From Rhipicephalus microplus (taxonomy: Eukaryota > Arthropoda > Arachnida > Ixodida > Ixodidae), in contig NC_134707.1 in NCBI RefSeq assembly GCF_043290135.1, forward strand, positions 141,733,319 through 141,797,318: 64,000 nucleotides of DNA, read 5' to 3'. Numbering within the stretch: position 1 is the stretch's first letter; each line of letters starts with the position of its first letter. Shown one piece after another: positions 1 through 14,000 of the stretch. The position numbers and the translations under genes were made by a program. The notes below the pieces were generated by a model, which searched no databases, was not told the DNA's origin, and saw only the letters and a list, made by a program, of their open reading frames with translations.

Positions 1-864
1 CTTCCAAACTAGAAACTCTACAACTAGAAACTCTGCAGCTAGAAACTCCGCAACTAGAAACTCTGCAAATAGAAACTCCGCAACTAGAAACTCCACAGCT
101 AGAAACCCCTCAACTATAAACTTCACAACTAAAAAACTCCGCAACTAGAAACTCCACAGCTAGAAACCCCTCAACTATAAACTTCACAACTAGAAACTCA
201 ACAACTAGAGACTGCACAACTAGAGACTCCGCAACTAGAAACTCCGCAGCTAGAAACTCCATAACTAGAAACTCCGCAACTGGAAACTCCACAGCCAGAA
301 ACTCTACAACTAGAAGAACCACATCTAGAAACTCCGCAACAACAAACTCTGCAACTAGAAACTCCACAACTAGAATTTCCACAGCTAGAGACTCAACAAC
401 TAGAGACTCCTCAACTAAAAGCTCCACAACTAGACACTCCACAACTAGAAACTCCGCAACTAGAAACCCGACAACTAGAAACTCAACAACTACAACCTTC
501 AAACCTATAAATTCCTCAACTTGAAACTCCACAACTAAAACTCCACAACTAAAAACTCCACAACTAGAAACTCCACAACTGGAAACTCCGCAACTAGAAA
601 CTTCCAAACTAGAAACTCTACAACTAGAAACTCTGCAGCTAGAAACTCCGCAACTAGAAACTCTGCAAATAGAAACTCCGCAACTAGAAACTCCACAGCT
701 AGAAACCCCTCAACTATAAACTTCACAACTAGAAACTCAACAACTAGAGACTGCACAACTAGAGACTCCGCAACTAGAAACTCCGCAGCTAGAAACTCCG
801 CAACTAGAAACTCCACAACTCGAAACTCTGCAACTCGAAACTCTGCAACTAGAAAATCCACAAC

Positions 865-895
865 TATAAACTCAAGTAGAAACTTCCCAACTGGA
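865..895. repeat. 12-bp short unit (type copy)
   Basis: At 865-890 the array reads CAACTATAAACT then CAAGTAGAAACT, so three bases (CCA) are missing and the unit is 12 bp. Copies sit at 4,825, 7,578, 10,995, 12,652, 16,069, 24,595, 27,411, 29,895 and elsewhere. A second 12-bp type, CAACTAGAAACT then CAACTAGAG, is near 33,033, 36,126, 40,787 and 42,028. Losses of three bases keep phase in every frame, unlike the 14- and 16-bp types. Confidence 0.85.
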
Positions 896-1030
896 AACTC
901 CGCAACTAAAAACTCCGCAACTAGAAAATCCACAACTAGAATCTTTACAACTAGAAACTCCCCAACAAAAAACTCCACAACTAGAAACTTCACAACTAGA
1001 AACTCCACAACTAGAGACTGCACAACTAGA

Positions 1031-1335
1031 GACTTTGCATTTAGAAACTCCTCAGATAGAAACTACACAACTAGAAACTCCACGACTAGAGATTCCATAA
1101 GTAGAAACTCCACAGCTAAAATTTGCACAACTACAAACCCCACAACTAGAAACTCCACAACTAGAAACTCTGCAAATAGAAAATCTACAACAAGGAACTC
1201 GAAAACTAAAAACTCCAACGAGATACTCTACAACTAGAAACTTCACAACTAGAAACTCCACAACTAGAGACTCCAGAACTAGGAACTCCAAAATTGAGAC
1301 TCCACAACTAGAAACTACACAGATTGAAATTCCAC
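1031..1335. repeat. M-N cassette (type copy; 11 copies in window)
   Basis: M is the unit pair around GCATTTAGAAACTCCTCAG; N is the pair around CAAAATTGAGACTCC followed by ACACAGATTGAAATTCC. They are the most diverged units in the array yet recur together with N about 257-287 bp after M. Approximate M starts: 1,031, 4,993, 7,748, 12,822, 16,235, 20,127, 24,767, 43,289, 49,903, 56,951 and 62,806. Approximate N starts: 1,288, 5,264, 8,017, 13,091, 16,492, 20,394, 25,035, 43,576, 50,185, 57,237 and 63,093. M without N: 27,252, 29,736, 49,125, 58,405, 60,611 and 63,867. The spacing classes differ by about one 15-bp unit. Confidence 0.88.
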
Positions 1336-1878
1336 AACTAGAAACTCCACAACTGGAAACTCCGCAACTAGAAACTCTGCAACTAGAAACTTTACAGCTA
1401 GAAACTCCACAACTTGAGACTTCGCAATTAGAAACTCGTCAACTGGAAAATCAACCACTAGAAACTCCACAGCTAGAAACTCCACAACTAGAAACTCCAC
1501 AACTTGAAACCCAACAATTAGATACTCCACAACTACAGACTCCACAACTTGAAACACCACAACTAGATACTCCACAATCACAAATTCCGCAACTAGAAAC
1601 TCCACAACTAGAAACTCCTCAACTAGAAACTCCCCACTAGAAACTTCACAACTAGAATCTCTGCAACTAGAAACTCCGCAACTAGAAACACTGCAACTAG
1701 AAACTCCGCAACTAGAAACTCCACAGCTAGAAACCCCACAACTATATACTTCACAACTAGCAACTCAACAACTAGAGACTGCACAACTAGAGACTCCCCC
1801 ACTAGAAACTCCACAGCTGGTAACTCCGCAACTAGAAACTCCACAACTTGAAACTCTGCCACTAAAAGCTCCACAACT

Positions 1879-1896
1879 AGAAAACTCCGCAACTAC
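1879..1896. repeat. 16-bp long unit (type copy)
   Basis: A unit CAACTAGAAAACTCCG has one extra A. It recurs near 4,436, 5,976, 9,145, 14,215, 17,083, 26,152, 28,650, 31,134, 33,341, 36,432, 41,089, 42,330, 45,158, 53,305, 54,864, 59,130 and 63,171, usually just after CCACTAGAATCTCCA. It adds one base and partly offsets the 14-bp units. Its constant context says one ancestral slip was amplified many times. Confidence 0.82.
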
Positions 1897-4800
1897 AAAC
1901 ACCACAACTAGATACTCCACAACTGCAAATTCCACAACTAGAAACTCCACAACTAGAAACACCACATCTAGAAACTCCGCAACAACAAACTCTGCAACCA
2001 GAAACTCCACAACTAGAAACTCCGCAACTAGAAACTCCGCAACTAGAAACTCCACAGCTAGAAACTCCACAACTTGAGACTTCGCAACTAGAAACTCGGA
2101 CACTTGATTCTCCACAACTAGAAACTCTGCAACTAGAAAGTCCCAAGCTACAAACTCCGCAACTAGAAGCTCCACAGCTAGAAACTCCACAACTTGAGAC
2201 TTCGCAAATAGAAACTCGTCAACTAGAAACTCAACAACTAGAAACTCCCAACTAGACACTCCGCAACTAGGAACTCTACAACTTCAAAATCCACAGCTAG
2301 AAACTCCACAATTGGAGACTTCGCGACTAGAAACTCAGCAACTAGAAACTCAACAACTAGAAACTCCACCACTAGAAACTCTACAACTAGGAACTCTACA
2401 ACTTCAAAATCCACAACTAAAAACTCCTCAACCCTAAACTCCACAACTAGATACTCCACAACTACAAACTCCACCACTAGAAACTCGACAACCTGAAACT
2501 CCACAACCAGAAATTCCGCAACTAAAAACTCCACAACTAGAAACTCCACAAGTAGAAACTCCACAACTAGAAACTCTGCATTTATAAACTCCACAACTAG
2601 ACACTCAACAACTAGAAACTCGACACCTATAAATTCCACAACTTGAAACTCCACAACTAAAACTCCACAACTAAAAACTCCACAACTAGAAACTCCACAA
2701 CTAGAAACTCTGCAACTAGAAACTCCGCAACTAGAAACTCTGCAACTAGAAACTCCACAACTAGAAACTCCACAGCTAGAAACCCCACAACTATAAACTT
2801 CACAACTAGAAACTCAACAACTAGAAACTCCCCAACTAGAAACTCCACAGCTAGAATCTCTGCAACTAGAAACTCCGCAACTAGAAACTCTGCAACTAGA
2901 AACTCCGCAACTAGAAACTCCACAGCTACAAACCCCACAACTAGAAACTTCACAACTAGCAACTCAACAACTAGAGACTGCACAACTAGAGACTCCGCAA
3001 CTAGAAACTCACCAGCTAGTAACTCCGCAACTAGAAACTCCACAACTTGAAACTCTGCCACTAGAATCTCCACAACTAGAAAACTCCGCAACTGGAAACT
3101 CCACAACTAGAAACTCCGCAACTGGAAACTCCACAGCCAGAAACTATACAGCTAGAAAAACCACATCTAGAAACTCCGCAACAACAAAATCTGCAACTAG
3201 AAACTCCACAACTAGAATTTCCACAGCTAGAGACTCAACAACTAGAGACCCTTCAACTCAAAGCTCCACAACTAGACACTCCACAACTAGAAATTCTGCA
3301 ACTAGAAACCAGACAACTAGAAGCTCAACAACTACAAACTCCACACCTATAAATTCCTCAACTGGAAACGCCACAACTAAAACTCCACAACTAGAAACTC
3401 AACAACTAGAAACTACACAACTAGCAACTCTGCAGCTAAAAACTCCGCAACTAGAAACTCTGCAAATAGAAACTCCGCAACTAGAAACTCAACAGCTAGA
3501 AACCGCTCAACTATAAACTTCACAACTAGAAACTCAACAACTAGAGACTGCACAACTAGAGACTCCGCAACTAGAAACTCCGCAGCTAGAATCTCCGCAA
3601 CTAGAAACTCCGCTACCAGAAACTCCACAACTTGGAACTCCGCAACTAGAAACTCTGCAACTAGAAAATCCACAACTATAAACCCAAGTAGAAACTCCCC
3701 AACTGGAAACTCCGCAACTAGAAACTCCCCAACAAGAAACTCCACAACTAGAAACTCCACAACTAGAAACTCCACAACTAGAGATTTCATAAGTAGAAAC
3801 TCCACAGGTAGAATTTCCACAACTAGAAACCCCACAACTAGAAACTCCACAACTAGGAAATCTGCAAATAGAAAATCTACAACTAGAAACTCGAAAACTA
3901 AAAACTCCAACTAGAAACTCTACAACTAGAAACTTCACAACTAGAAACTCCACAAATAGACACTCCACAACAAGAAACTCCACAACTGAAAACTCCGCAA
4001 CAAGAAACTCTGCAACTAGAAACTCTATAGCTAGAAACTCCACAACTTGAGACTTCGCAAATAGAAACTCGTCAACTGGAAACTCAACCACTAGAAACTC
4101 CACAGCTAGAAACTCCACAACTAGAAACTCCACAACTTGAAACCCGAAAAATAGATACTCCACAACTACAGAGTCCACAACTTGAAACACCACAACTACA
4201 TACTCCACAACTACAAATTCAGCATCTAGAAACTCCACAACTAGAATCTCTGCAACTAGAAACTCCGCAAGTAGAAACTCCACATCTAGAAACCCCACAA
4301 CTATAAACTTCACAACTAGCAACTCAACGACTAGAGACTGCACAACTAGAGACTCCGCCACTAGAAACTCCACAGCTAGTAACTCCGCAACTAGAAACTC
4401 CACAACTTGAAACTCCGCCACTAGAAGCTCCACAACTAGAAAACTCCGCAACTAGAAACTCTGCAACTAGAAACTCCGCAACTAGAAACTCCACAGCTAG
4501 AGACTCCACAACTTGAAACACCACAACTAGATTCTCCACAACTACAAATTCCACAGCTAGATTCTCCACAACTAGAAACACCACATCTGGAAACTCCGCA
4601 ACAACAAACTCTGCAACCACAAACTCCACAACTAGAATTTCCACAGCTAGAGACTCAACAACTAGAGACTCCTCAACTAAAAGCTCCACAAATCGAAACT
4701 CCACAACTAAAACTCCGCAACTTGAAACCCGACAACTAGAAACTCAACAACTAGAAACTCCGCAACTAGAAACTCCACAACTTGAAACTCTGCAACTCGA

Positions 4801-5368
4801 AACTCTGCAACTAGAAAATCCACAACTATAAACTCAAGTAGAAACTCCCCAACTGGAAACTCCGCAACTAGAAACTCCGCAACCAGAAAATCCACAACTA
4901 GGAACTTCACAACTAGAAACTCCCCAACAAGAAACTCCACAACTAGAAACTCCACAACTAGAAACTCCACAAATAGAGACTGCACAACTAGAAACTTTGC
5001 ATTTAGAAACTCCTCAGATAGAAACTACACAACTAGAAACTCCATGACTAGAGATTCCATAAGTAGAAACTCCACAGCTAGAATTTCCACAACTAGAAAC
5101 CCCACAACTAGGAACTCTGCAAATAGAAAATCTACAACTAGAAACTCGAAAACAAAAAACTCAACTATAAACTCCACAACTAGAAACTGCACAACTAGAA
5201 ACTCCACAAATAGACACTCCACAACTAGAAACTCCAAAACTAGAGACTCCACAACTAGGAACTCCAAAATTGAGACTCCACAACTAGGAACTACACAGAT
5301 TGAAATTCCACAACTGGAAACTCAACAACTGGAAACTTCGCAACTAGAAACTCTGCAACTAGAAACTT

Positions 5369-6365
5369 TACAGCTAGAAACTCCACAACTTGAGACTTCG
5401 CAAATTGAAACTCGTCAACTGGAAACTCAACCACTAGAAACCCCACAGCTAGAAACTCCACAACTTGAGACTTCGCAACAAGAAACTCGGCAACTAGAAT
5501 CTCCGCAACTAGAAACTCTGCAACTAGAAACTCCGCAACTACAAACTCCGCAACTAGAAACTCCACAGCAAGAAACTCCACAACTTGAGACTTCGCAAAT
5601 AGAAACTCGTCAACTAGAAACTCAACAACCTGAAACTCCACAGCTAGAAACTCCACAACTAAAAAATCCACAACTAGAAACTCCACAACTAGACACTCCA
5701 CAACTGGAAACTCCACAACTAGAAACTCCACAACTAGAAACACCACATCTAGAAACTCCGCAACAACAAACTCTGCAACCAGAAACTCCACAACTAAAAT
5801 TTCCACAGCTAGAGACTCAACAACTAGAGACTCCTCAACTAAAAGCTCCACAACTAGAAACTTCACAACTAGAAACTCCACAACTAGAGACTCCACAACT
5901 AGGAACTCCACAAATTGAGACTCCACAACTAGAAACTACACAGATTGAAACTCCACAACTAGAAACTCCACAACTAGAAAACTCCGCAACTAGAAACTCT
6001 GCAACTACATACTCCGCAACTAGAAACTCCACAGCTAGAAACGCCGCAACAAGATAATCCACAACTACAAATTCCACAACTAGAAACTCCACAACTGGAA
6101 ACTCCGCAACTAGAAACTCCGCAGCTAGAAACTTTACAGCTAGAAACTCCACAACTTGAGACTTCGCGAATAGAAACTCGTCAACTGGAAACTCAACCAC
6201 TAGAAACTCCACAGCTAGAAACTCCACAACTAGACACTCAACAACTAGAAACTCCACACCTATAAATTCCACAACTTGAAACTCCACAACTAAAACTCCA
6301 CAACTAGAAACTCCACAACTAGAAAGTCTGCCACTCGAAACTCTTCAACTAGAAACTCCACAACT
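5369..6365. repeat. Segment present in left copy, deleted from right copy
   Basis: Between blocks A and B on the left lies about 1 kb that has no counterpart between the same blocks on the right, where A joins B directly near 20,480-20,498. The offset changes from 15,130 to 14,110, so exactly 1,020 bp (68 x 15) is absent there. This stretch holds one 16-bp unit near 5,976 and one 14-bp unit near 6,290, which cancel. It also holds rungs R1 and R2 (5,461 and 5,581), a P element near 5,744 and an N-like stretch near 5,910. No gene is visible. Confidence 0.8.
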
Positions 6366-7570
6366 AGAAACTCTGCAACTAGAAACTCCGCAACTAGAAA
6401 CTCTGCAACTAGTCACTCAACAACTAAAGACTGCACAACTAGAGACTCCGCAACTAGAAACTCCACAGCTAGTAACACCGCAACTAGAAACTCCACAACT
6501 TGAAACTCCGCCACTAGAATCTCCACAACTAGAAAACTTCGCAACTAGAAACTCTGCCACTAGAAACTCCACAGCTAGAAACTCCAAAACTTCAGACTTC
6601 GCAACAAGAAACTCGGCAACTAGAATCTTCACAACAAGAAACTCTGCAACTAGAAACTCCGCAACTACAAACTCCGCAACTAGAAACTCCACAGCTAGAA
6701 ACTCCACAACTTCAGACTTCGCAAATAGAAACTCGTCAGCTAGAAACTCCACAACTTGAAACACCACAACTAGATACTCCACAACTACAAATTCCACAAC
6801 TAGAAACTCTGCAACTAGAAACTCCACAGCTAGAAACTCCAAAACTCCAGACTTCGCAACAAGAAACTCGGCAACTAGAATCTTCACAACTAGAAACTCT
6901 GCAACTAGAAACTCCACAACTTCAGACTTCGCAAATAGAAACTCGTCAACTAGAAACTCAGAAACTAGAAACTCCACAGCTAGAAACTCCACAGCTAGAA
7001 ACTCCACAACTAGAAACTCCACACCTTGAGAGTTCGCATCTAGAAACTCCACAACTAGAAACTCCACAACTAGAGACTCCACAACTAGAAACTCCACCAC
7101 TAGAAACTCCACAACTACGAACCTCACAACTAGAAACACCACATCAAGAAACTCCGCAACAACAAACACTGCAACTAGAAACTCCACAACTAGAATTTCC
7201 ACAGCTAGAGACTCAACAACTAAAGACTGCTCAACTAAAAGCTCCACAACTAGACACTCCACAACTAGAAACTCCGCAACTAGAAACCCGACAACTAGAA
7301 ACTCAACAACTAGAAACTCCACAACTATAAATTCCTCAACTTGAAACTCCACAACTAAAACTCCACTACTAGAAACTCCACAACTAGAAACTCCGCAACT
7401 AGAAACTCCCCAACTAGAAACTCCACACCTAGAAACTCTGCAACTAGAAACTCCGCAACTAGAAACTCTGCAATTAGAAACTCCGCAACTAGAAACTCTG
7501 CAGCTAGAAACTCCGCAACTAGAAACTCCACAACTTGAAACTCTGCAACTCGAAACTCTGCAACTAGAAA
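6366..7570. repeat. Segmental block B, left copy
   Basis: This block matches 20,476-21,640. A rare unit beginning CTAGTCACT marks the alignment at about 6,409 and 20,519. The offset is 14,110, then 14,109 after a one-base loss near 20,925, then 14,079 where two units are replaced near 21,230, then about 14,064. A more diverged relative lies at about 11.4-12.43 kb. No gene is visible. Confidence 0.8.
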
Positions 7571-10500
7571 ATCTACAACTATAAACTCAAGTAGAAACTC
7601 CCCAACTGGAAACTCCGCAACTTGAACCTCCACAAACAGACAATCCACAACTAGGAACTTCACAACTAAAAACTCCCCAACAAGAAACTCCACAACTAGA
7701 AACTCCACAACTAGAAACTCCACAAATAGAGACTGCACAACTAGAAACTTTGCATTTAGAAACTCCTCAGATAGAAACTACACAACTAGAAACTCCATGA
7801 CTAGAGATTCCATAAGTAGAAACTCCACAGCTAAAATTTCCACAACTTGAAACCCCACAACTAGGAACTCTGCAAATAGAATATCTACAACCAGAAACTC
7901 GAAAACAAAAAACTCCAACCAGAAACTCCACAACTAGAAACTGCACAACTAGAAACTCCACAAATAGACACTCCACAACTAGAAACTCCAAAAGTAGAGA
8001 CTCCACAACTAGGAACTCCAAAATTGAGACTCCACAACTAGAAACTACACAGATTGAAATTCCACAACTGGAAACTCAACAACTGGAAACTTCGCAAATA
8101 GAAACTCTGCAACTAGAAACTTTACAGCTAGAAACTCCACAACTTTATACTTCGCAAATAGAAACTCGTCAACTGGAAACTCAACCACTAGAAACTCCAC
8201 AGCTAGAAACTCCACAACTTGAGACTTCGCAAGAAGAAACTCGGCAACTAGAATCTCCGCAACTAGAAACTCTGCAACTAGAAACTCCGCAACTACAAAC
8301 TCCGCAACTAGAAACTCCACAGCTAGAAACTCCACAACTTGAGACTTCGCAAATAGAAACTCGTCAACTAGAAACTTAACAACTAGAAACTCCACAGCTA
8401 GAAACTCCACAACTAGAAAATCCACAACTTGAGAGTTCGCAACTAGAAACTCCACAACAAGAGACTCCACAACTAGAAACTCCACCACTAGAAACTCCAC
8501 AACTACGAACCTCACAACTAGAAACTCCACAACTTGAAACTCTGCAACTCGAAACTCCACATCTAGAAACACCACATCTAGAAACTCCGCAACAACAAAC
8601 TCTGCAACCAGAAACTCCAAAACTAGAATTTCCACAGCTAGAGACTCAACAACTAGAGACTCCTCAACTAAAAGCTCCACAACTAGAAACTTCACAACTA
8701 GAAACTCCACAACTAGAGACTCCACAACTAGGAACTCCACAAATTGAGACTCCACAACTAGAAACTACACAGATTGAAACTCCACAACTTGAAACTTCAC
8801 AACCAGAAACTCCACAACTAGAAACTCCGCAACTAAAAACTCCAACACTAGAAAATCCACAACAAGAAACTCCACAACTAGAAACTCCGCAACTAGAAAC
8901 CCGACCACTAGAAAATCCACAATTAGAAACTCCACACCTATAAATTCCACAACTTGAAACTCCACAGCTAGAAACTCCACAACTAGAAATTTCATAACTG
9001 GAAACTCCACAGCTAGAAAGTCCACAACTAGAAACTCTGCAACTAGAAACTCCGCAACTAGAAACTCCACAGCTAGAAAATCAACCACTAGAAACTCCAC
9101 AACTAGCAACTCCACAACTACAGACTCCGCAACTAGAAAACTCCGCAACTAGAAAACTCCCAACTAGACACTCCGCAACTAGGAACTCTACAACTTCAAA
9201 ATCCACAACTAGAAACTCCACAATTTGAAACTCCACAACTAGATACTCCACAACTACAAACTTCACATTTAGAAACTCCCCAACTAGAAACTCCACAACT
9301 TGAAACTCCGCAACTAGAAACTCCGCTACTAGAAACTCCACAACTAGAAAACTCCGCAACGTGAAACTCTGCAACTAGAAACTCCGCAATTAGAAACTCC
9401 ACAGCTAGAAACTTCGCTACTTGAAACACCAAAACTAGATACTCCACAACTACGAATTCCACAACTATAAACTCCACAACTAGAAACTCCACAACTTGAA
9501 ACCCAACAAATAGATACTCCACAACTACAGACTCCACAACTTGAAACACCACAACTAGATACTCCACAATTACAAATTCCGCAACTAGAAACTCCACAAC
9601 TAGAAACTCCTCAACTAGAAACTCTTCACTAGAAACTTCACAACTAGAATCTCTGCAACTAGAAACTCCGCAACTAGAAACTCTGCAACTAGAAACTCCG
9701 CAACTAGAAACTCCACAGCTAGAAAGCCCACAAATATAAACTTCACAACTAGCAACTCAACAACTAGAGACTGTACAACTAGAGACTCCGCCACTAGAAA
9801 CTCCACAGCTAGTAACTCAGCAACTACAAACTCTGCAACTAGAAACTCCGCAACTAGAAACTCCACAGCTAGAAACTCCACAACTTCAAACACCACAACT
9901 AGATACTCCACAACTACAAATTCCACAACTAGAAACTCCACAACTAGAAACACCACATCTAGAAACTCCGCAACAACAAACACTGCAACTAGAAACTCCA
10001 CAACTAGAATTTCCACAGCTAGAGACTCAACAACTAAAGACTGCTCAACTAAAAGCTCCACAACTAGACACTCCACAACTAGAAACTCCGCAACTAGAAA
10101 CCCGACAACTAGAAACTCAACAACTAGAAACTTCCAAACTAGAAACTCTACAACTAGAAACTCTGCAGCTAGAAACTCCGCAACTAGAAACTCTGCAAAT
10201 AGAAACTCCGCAACTAGAAACTCCACAGCTAGAAACCCCTCAACTATAAACTTCACAACTAAAAAACTCCGCAACTAGAAACTCCACAGCTAGAAACCCC
10301 TCAACTATAAACTTCACAACTAGAAACTCAACAACTAGAGACTGCACAACTAGAGACTCCGCAACTAGAAACTCCGCAGCTAGAAACTCCATAACTAGAA
10401 ACTCCGCAACTGGAAACTCCACAGCCAGAAACTCTACAACTAGAAGAACCACATCTAGAAACTCCGCAACAACAAACTCTGCAACTAGAAACTCCACAAC

Positions 10501-11050
10501 TAGAATTTCCACAGCTAGAGACTCAACAACTAGAGACTCCTCAACTAAAAGCTCCACAACTAGACACTCCACAACTAGAAACTCCGCAACTAGAAACCCG
10601 ACAACTAGAAACTCAACAACTACAACCTTCAAACCTATAAATTCCTCAACTTGAAACTCCACAACTAAAACTCCACAACTAAAAACTCCACAACTAGAAA
10701 CTCCACAACTGGAAACTCCGCAACTAGAAACTTCCAAACTAGAAACTCTACAACTAGAAACTCTGCAGCTAGAAACTCCGCAACTAGAAACTCTGCAAAT
10801 AGAAACTCCGCAACTAGAAACTCCACAGGTAGAAACCCCTCAACTATAAACTTCACAACTAGAAACTCAACAACTAGAGACTGCACAACTAGAGACTCCG
10901 CAACTAGAAACTCCGCAGCTAGAAACTCCGCAACTAGAAACTCCACAACTCGAAACTCTGCAACTCGAAACTCTGCAACTAGAAAATCCACAACTATAAA
11001 CTCAAGTAGAAACTTCCCAACTGGAAACTCCGCAACTAAAAACTCCGCAA
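7350..11050. repeat. Segmental block C plus partial A, first copy
   Basis: This block recurs at 12,424-16,124 with an offset of exactly 5,074 throughout, so there is no net gain or loss of a single base over about 3.7 kb. By eye I find about eight single-base differences (for example near 7,571, 7,671, 8,144, 9,254, 9,401, 9,814 and 10,830). It contains the M-N cassette at 7,748-8,060. From 10,131 it runs into a copy of bases 1-920, which stops matching near 11,050. Confidence 0.92.
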
Positions 11051-14000
11051 CTAAAAACTCCACAACTAGAAACTCCACAAGTAAAAACTCCACAACTAGA
11101 AACTCCGCAACTAGAAACTCTGCAACTAGATACTCCGCAACTAGAAACTCCACAGCTACAAACTCCACAACTTGAAACATCACAACTAGATACTCCACAA
11201 CTACAAATTCCACAACTAGAAACTCCACAAATGGAAACTCCGCGACTAGAAACTCCGCAGCTAGAAACTTTACAGCTAGAAACTCCACAACTTGAGACTT
11301 CGCGAATAGAAACTCGTCAACTGGAAACTCAACCACTAGAAACTCCACAGCTAGAAACTCCACAACTAGACACTCAACAACTAGAATCTCCACACGTATA
11401 AAATCCAAAACTTGAAACTCCACAACTGAAACTCCACAACTAGAAACTCCACAACAACAAACTCTGCAACTCGAACTCTCCAACTAGAAACTCCACAACT
11501 AGAAACTCTGCAACTAGAAACTCCGCAACTAGAAACTCTGCAACTAGCAAATAACAACTATAGACTGCACAACTAGAGACTCCGCAACTAGAAACTCCAC
11601 AGCTAGTAACTCCGCAACTAGAAACTCCACAACTTGAAAGTCCGCCACTAGAATCTCCACAACTAGAAAACTCCGCCACTAGAAACACTGCCACTAAAAA
11701 CTCCACAACTTGAAACTCCACAGCTAGAAACTCCACAACTTGAAACACCACAACTAGATACTCCACAACTACAAATTCCACAACTAGAAACTCCACAACT
11801 AGAAACTCCACAACTAGAAACTCTGCAACTAGAAACTCCACAGCTAGAAACTCCAAAACCTGAGACTTCGCAACAAGAAACTCGGCAACTAGAATCTCCA
11901 CAACTAGAAACTCTGCAACTAGAAACTCCGCAACTACAAACTCCGCAACTAGAAACTCCACAGCTAGAAACTCCACAACTTCAGACTTCGCAAATAGAAA
12001 CTCGTCAACTAGAAACTCAAAAACTAGAAACTCCACAGCTAGAAACTCCACAACTAGAAACTCCACAACTTGAGAGTTCGCAACTAGAAACTCCACAACT
12101 AGAAACTCCACAACTAGAGACTCCACAACTAGAAACTCCACCACTAGAAACTCCACAACTACGAACCTCACAACTAGAAACACCACATCTAGAAACACCG
12201 CAACAACAAACTCTGCAACTAGAAACTCCACAACTAGAATTTCCACAGCTAGAGACTCAAACACTGGAGACTTCTCAACTAAAAGCTCCACAACTAGACA
12301 CTCCACAACTAGAAACTCCGCAACTAGAAACTCCACAACTAGAAACTCCGCAACTAGAAACTCCCCAACTAGAAACAGAACAACTAGAAACTCCACACCT
12401 ATAAATTCCTCCACTTGAAAATCCACAACTAAAACTCCACTACTAGAAACTCCACAACTAGAAACTCCGCAACTAGAAACTCCCCAACTAGAAACTCCAC
12501 ACCTAGAAACTCTGCAACTAGAAACTCCGCAACTAGAAACTCTGCAATTAGAAACTCCGCAACTAGAAACTCTGCAGCTAGAAACTCCGCAACTAGAAAC
12601 TCCACAACTTGAAACTCTGCAACTCGAAACTCTGCAACTATAAAATCTACAACTATAAACTCAAGTAGAAACTCCCCAACTGGAAACTCCGCAACTTGAA
12701 CCTCCACAAACAGACAATCCACAACTAGGAACTTCACAACTAGAAACTCCCCAACAAGAAACTCCACAACTAGAAACTCCACAACTAGAAACTCCACAAA
12801 TAGAGACTGCACAACTAGAAACTTTGCATTTAGAAACTCCTCAGATAGAAACTACACAACTAGAAACTCCATGACTAGAGATTCCATAAGTAGAAACTCC
12901 ACAGCTAAAATTTCCACAACTTGAAACCCCACAACTAGGAACTCTGCAAATAGAATATCTACAACCAGAAACTCGAAAACAAAAAACTCCAACCAGAAAC
13001 TCCACAACTAGAAACTGCACAACTAGAAACTCCACAAATAGACACTCCACAACTAGAAACTCCAAAAGTAGAGACTCCACAACTAGGAACTCCAAAATTG
13101 AGACTCCACAACTAGAAACTACACAGATTGAAATTCCACAACTGGAAACTCAACAACTGGAAACTTCGCAAATAGAAACTCTGCAACTAGAAACTTTACA
13201 GCTAGAAACTCCACAACTTGAGACTTCGCAAATAGAAACTCGTCAACTGGAAACTCAACCACTAGAAACTCCACAGCTAGAAACTCCACAACTTGAGACT
13301 TCGCAAGAAGAAACTCGGCAACTAGAATCTCCGCAACTAGAAACTCTGCAACTAGAAACTCCGCAACTACAAACTCCGCAACTAGAAACTCCACAGCTAG
13401 AAACTCCACAACTTGAGACTTCGCAAATAGAAACTCGTCAACTAGAAACTTAACAACTAGAAACTCCACAGCTAGAAACTCCACAACTAGAAAATCCACA
13501 ACTTGAGAGTTCGCAACTAGAAACTCCACAACAAGAGACTCCACAACTAGAAACTCCACCACTAGAAACTCCACAACTACGAACCTCACAACTAGAAACT
13601 CCACAACTTGAAACTCTGCAACTCGAAACTCCACATCTAGAAACACCACATCTAGAAACTCCGCAACAACAAACTCTGCAACCAGAAACTCCAAAACTAG
13701 AATTTCCACAGCTAGAGACTCAACAACTAGAGACTCCTCAACTAAAAGCTCCACAACTAGAAACTTCACAACTAGAAACTCCACAACTAGAGACTCCACA
13801 ACTAGGAACTCCACAAATTGAGACTCCACAACTAGAAACTACACAGATTGAAACTCCACAACTTGAAACTTCACAACCAGAAACTCCACAACTAGAAACT
13901 CCGCAACTAAAAACTCCAACACTAGAAAATCCACAACAAGAAACTCCACAACTAGAAACTCCGCAACTAGAAACCCGACCACTAGAAAATCCACAATTAG

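Larger units (their letters stand above)
1..5368. repeat. Segmental block A, left copy
   Basis: This block recurs at 15,205-20,498. The offset starts at 15,204, drops to 15,189 near 2.7 kb (one 15-bp unit missing in the right copy), then to 15,129 near 4.3 kb (four units missing), and becomes 15,130 near 4.72 kb, where a 14-bp unit faces a 15-bp unit. Single-base differences are sparse, for example near 3,607, 4,006, 4,107 and 4,149. The first 920 bp also recur at 10,131-11,050. The block holds M-N cassettes at about 1,031-1,330 and 4,993-5,310. The open frames in it are repeat by-products. Confidence 0.9.

Noticed and set aside
501..520. TATA-box-like CCTATAAATT in the P-T cassette and CTATAAAC units elsewhere
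   Set aside because: These are one- or two-base variants of the unit that recur tens of times, with no gene downstream and no other promoter element.
312..545. P-T cassette as a small structural RNA gene
   Set aside because: It is made only of variant 15-bp units, has no compensating base-paired arms, and its copies drift like the rest of the array.
1877..2146. Cysteine-rich minus-strand frames (Gly-Val-Ser-Ser-Cys)n resembling keratin-associated or chorion-like proteins
   Set aside because: This is another frame of the same unit, overlapping other open frames on the same DNA, and it occurs wherever phase allows. There is no conserved start or end domain.
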